Of a stretch of DNA of 5,479 nt, positions 5,182 through 5,479 are shown one piece after another. The notes beneath the pieces were generated by a model. It ran no database searches. It saw nothing but the letters and a program-made list of their open reading frames with translations, and was not told where the DNA came from. Every line of letters starts with the position of its first letter. The stretch's first letter is position 1. The DNA lies in NCBI GenBank assembly GCA_028282045.1, contig JANQIS010000264.1, forward strand, positions 1-5,479. The letters run 5' to 3'. The DNA comes from Gammaproteobacteria bacterium (GTDB lineage Bacteria > Pseudomonadota > Gammaproteobacteria > Francisellales > CACEW01). Position numbers and translations under genes: made by a program.

Positions 5182-5479
5182 TTACCAGCTAGCTTTTTTC
5201 ACACCAGGCACGTAACCTTGCATTGCATACAGACGCAGCATGTTACGGCTTAAACCAAACTTACGGTACACCGCATGAGGACGACCAGTTAGGTTGCAAC
5301 GACGCTGGCGTCTTACGGCACTAGAGTTAACAGGTAATTTTTGCAACTTAACTTGCGCTTCCCAACGCACTTCGTCACTTGACTTAGGATCAGCAATAAT
5401 CATTTTTAACTCAGCACGTTTTACAGCGTAACGTTTTTGTAAACGTTCGCGCTTTAATTCACGCTGTATCATACTTTTC
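5182..5479 (-). CDS. rpsN: 30S ribosomal protein S14, long zinc-free form (5' end cut by window edge)
   Basis: S14 binds 16S rRNA in the 30S head. The ATG visible at 5472 is probably not the start: the frame continues to the window edge and the codons before it read Lys-Ser, giving the family's KSMIQRELKR. Adding the usual MAKKS would make 101 residues, the E. coli length, so about three codons and the true start lie outside. Conserved parts are KRAELK, DEVRWEAQVKLQKLP, the CNLTGRPHAVYRKFGLSR signature and the terminal KKASW. There is a single Cys in the signature region instead of the two CxxC pairs of short S14, so it is the zinc-independent type. Near the end, RLYAMQGYVPG replaces the usual REAAMRGxIPG and is somewhat divergent. 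The stop is TAA. Confidence 0.97.
   Translation of the reverse strand, partial: KSMIQRELKRERLQKRYAVKRAELKMIIADPKSSDEVRWEAQVKLQKLPVNSSAVRRQRRCNLTGRPHAVYRKFGLSRNMLRLYAMQGYVPGVKKASW

Noticed and set aside
5182..5472. S14 starting at the ATG at 5472 as a complete 96-residue protein
   Set aside because: The frame is open to the window edge and the preceding Lys-Ser codons match the family N-terminus, so the gene is cut by the window and does not start late.
1..5479. A hidden novel system, mobile element, CRISPR array or small RNA gene
   Set aside because: Almost every base lies in a conserved spc or alpha operon gene in its usual order; the only gap above 30 bases is 85 bases long, and no repeats or foreign-looking stretches were seen.

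Overview
This window is a contiguous piece of the bacterial S10-spc-alpha ribosomal protein cluster, read entirely from the minus strand. The order in the direction of transcription is rpsN, rpsH, rplF, rplR, rpsE, rpmD, rplO, secY, rpmJ (the distal spc operon), then rpsM, rpsK, rpsD (the start of the alpha operon). Both ends are cut by the window: rpsN lacks about five N-terminal codons at the right edge, and rpsD runs off the left edge after 119 codons.

The gene order and protein sequences point to a gammaproteobacterium. Evidence includes the long zinc-free S14, an S13 of exactly the E. coli length, L30 and L36 of the proteobacterial kind, and a 442-residue SecY that matches the E. coli family from end to end. 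GC content looks to be in the mid-40s percent by eye. I cannot place it more precisely; a Legionellales or Coxiella-like relative is only a guess.

Layout: 5479-2711 holds seven ribosomal protein genes with gaps of 2-17 bases, several with a Shine-Dalgarno sequence that overlaps the preceding stop codon. 2708-1380 is secY, the translocon channel, followed by the small zinc-ribbon gene rpmJ. The largest gap, 85 bases between rpmJ and rpsM, is the spc/alpha boundary. It holds a dyad that includes the rpmJ stop codon, a plausible sigma70-type promoter and a strong rpsM ribosome binding site. 1151-1 holds rpsM, rpsK and partial rpsD, whose S4 product is the classical autoregulator of the alpha operon in E. 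coli.

Together the genes supply core proteins of the small subunit (S14, S8, S5, S13, S11, S4) and large subunit (L6, L18, L30, L15, L36), and the membrane channel that docks translating ribosomes. All reading frames are intact. I see no mobile element, CRISPR array, RNA gene or inserted foreign gene, and no sign of an undescribed system. The points worth a second look are small: an Arg-to-Cys change in the S13 tail, a divergent S14 C-terminus, and the structure and short leader at the spc/alpha boundary.
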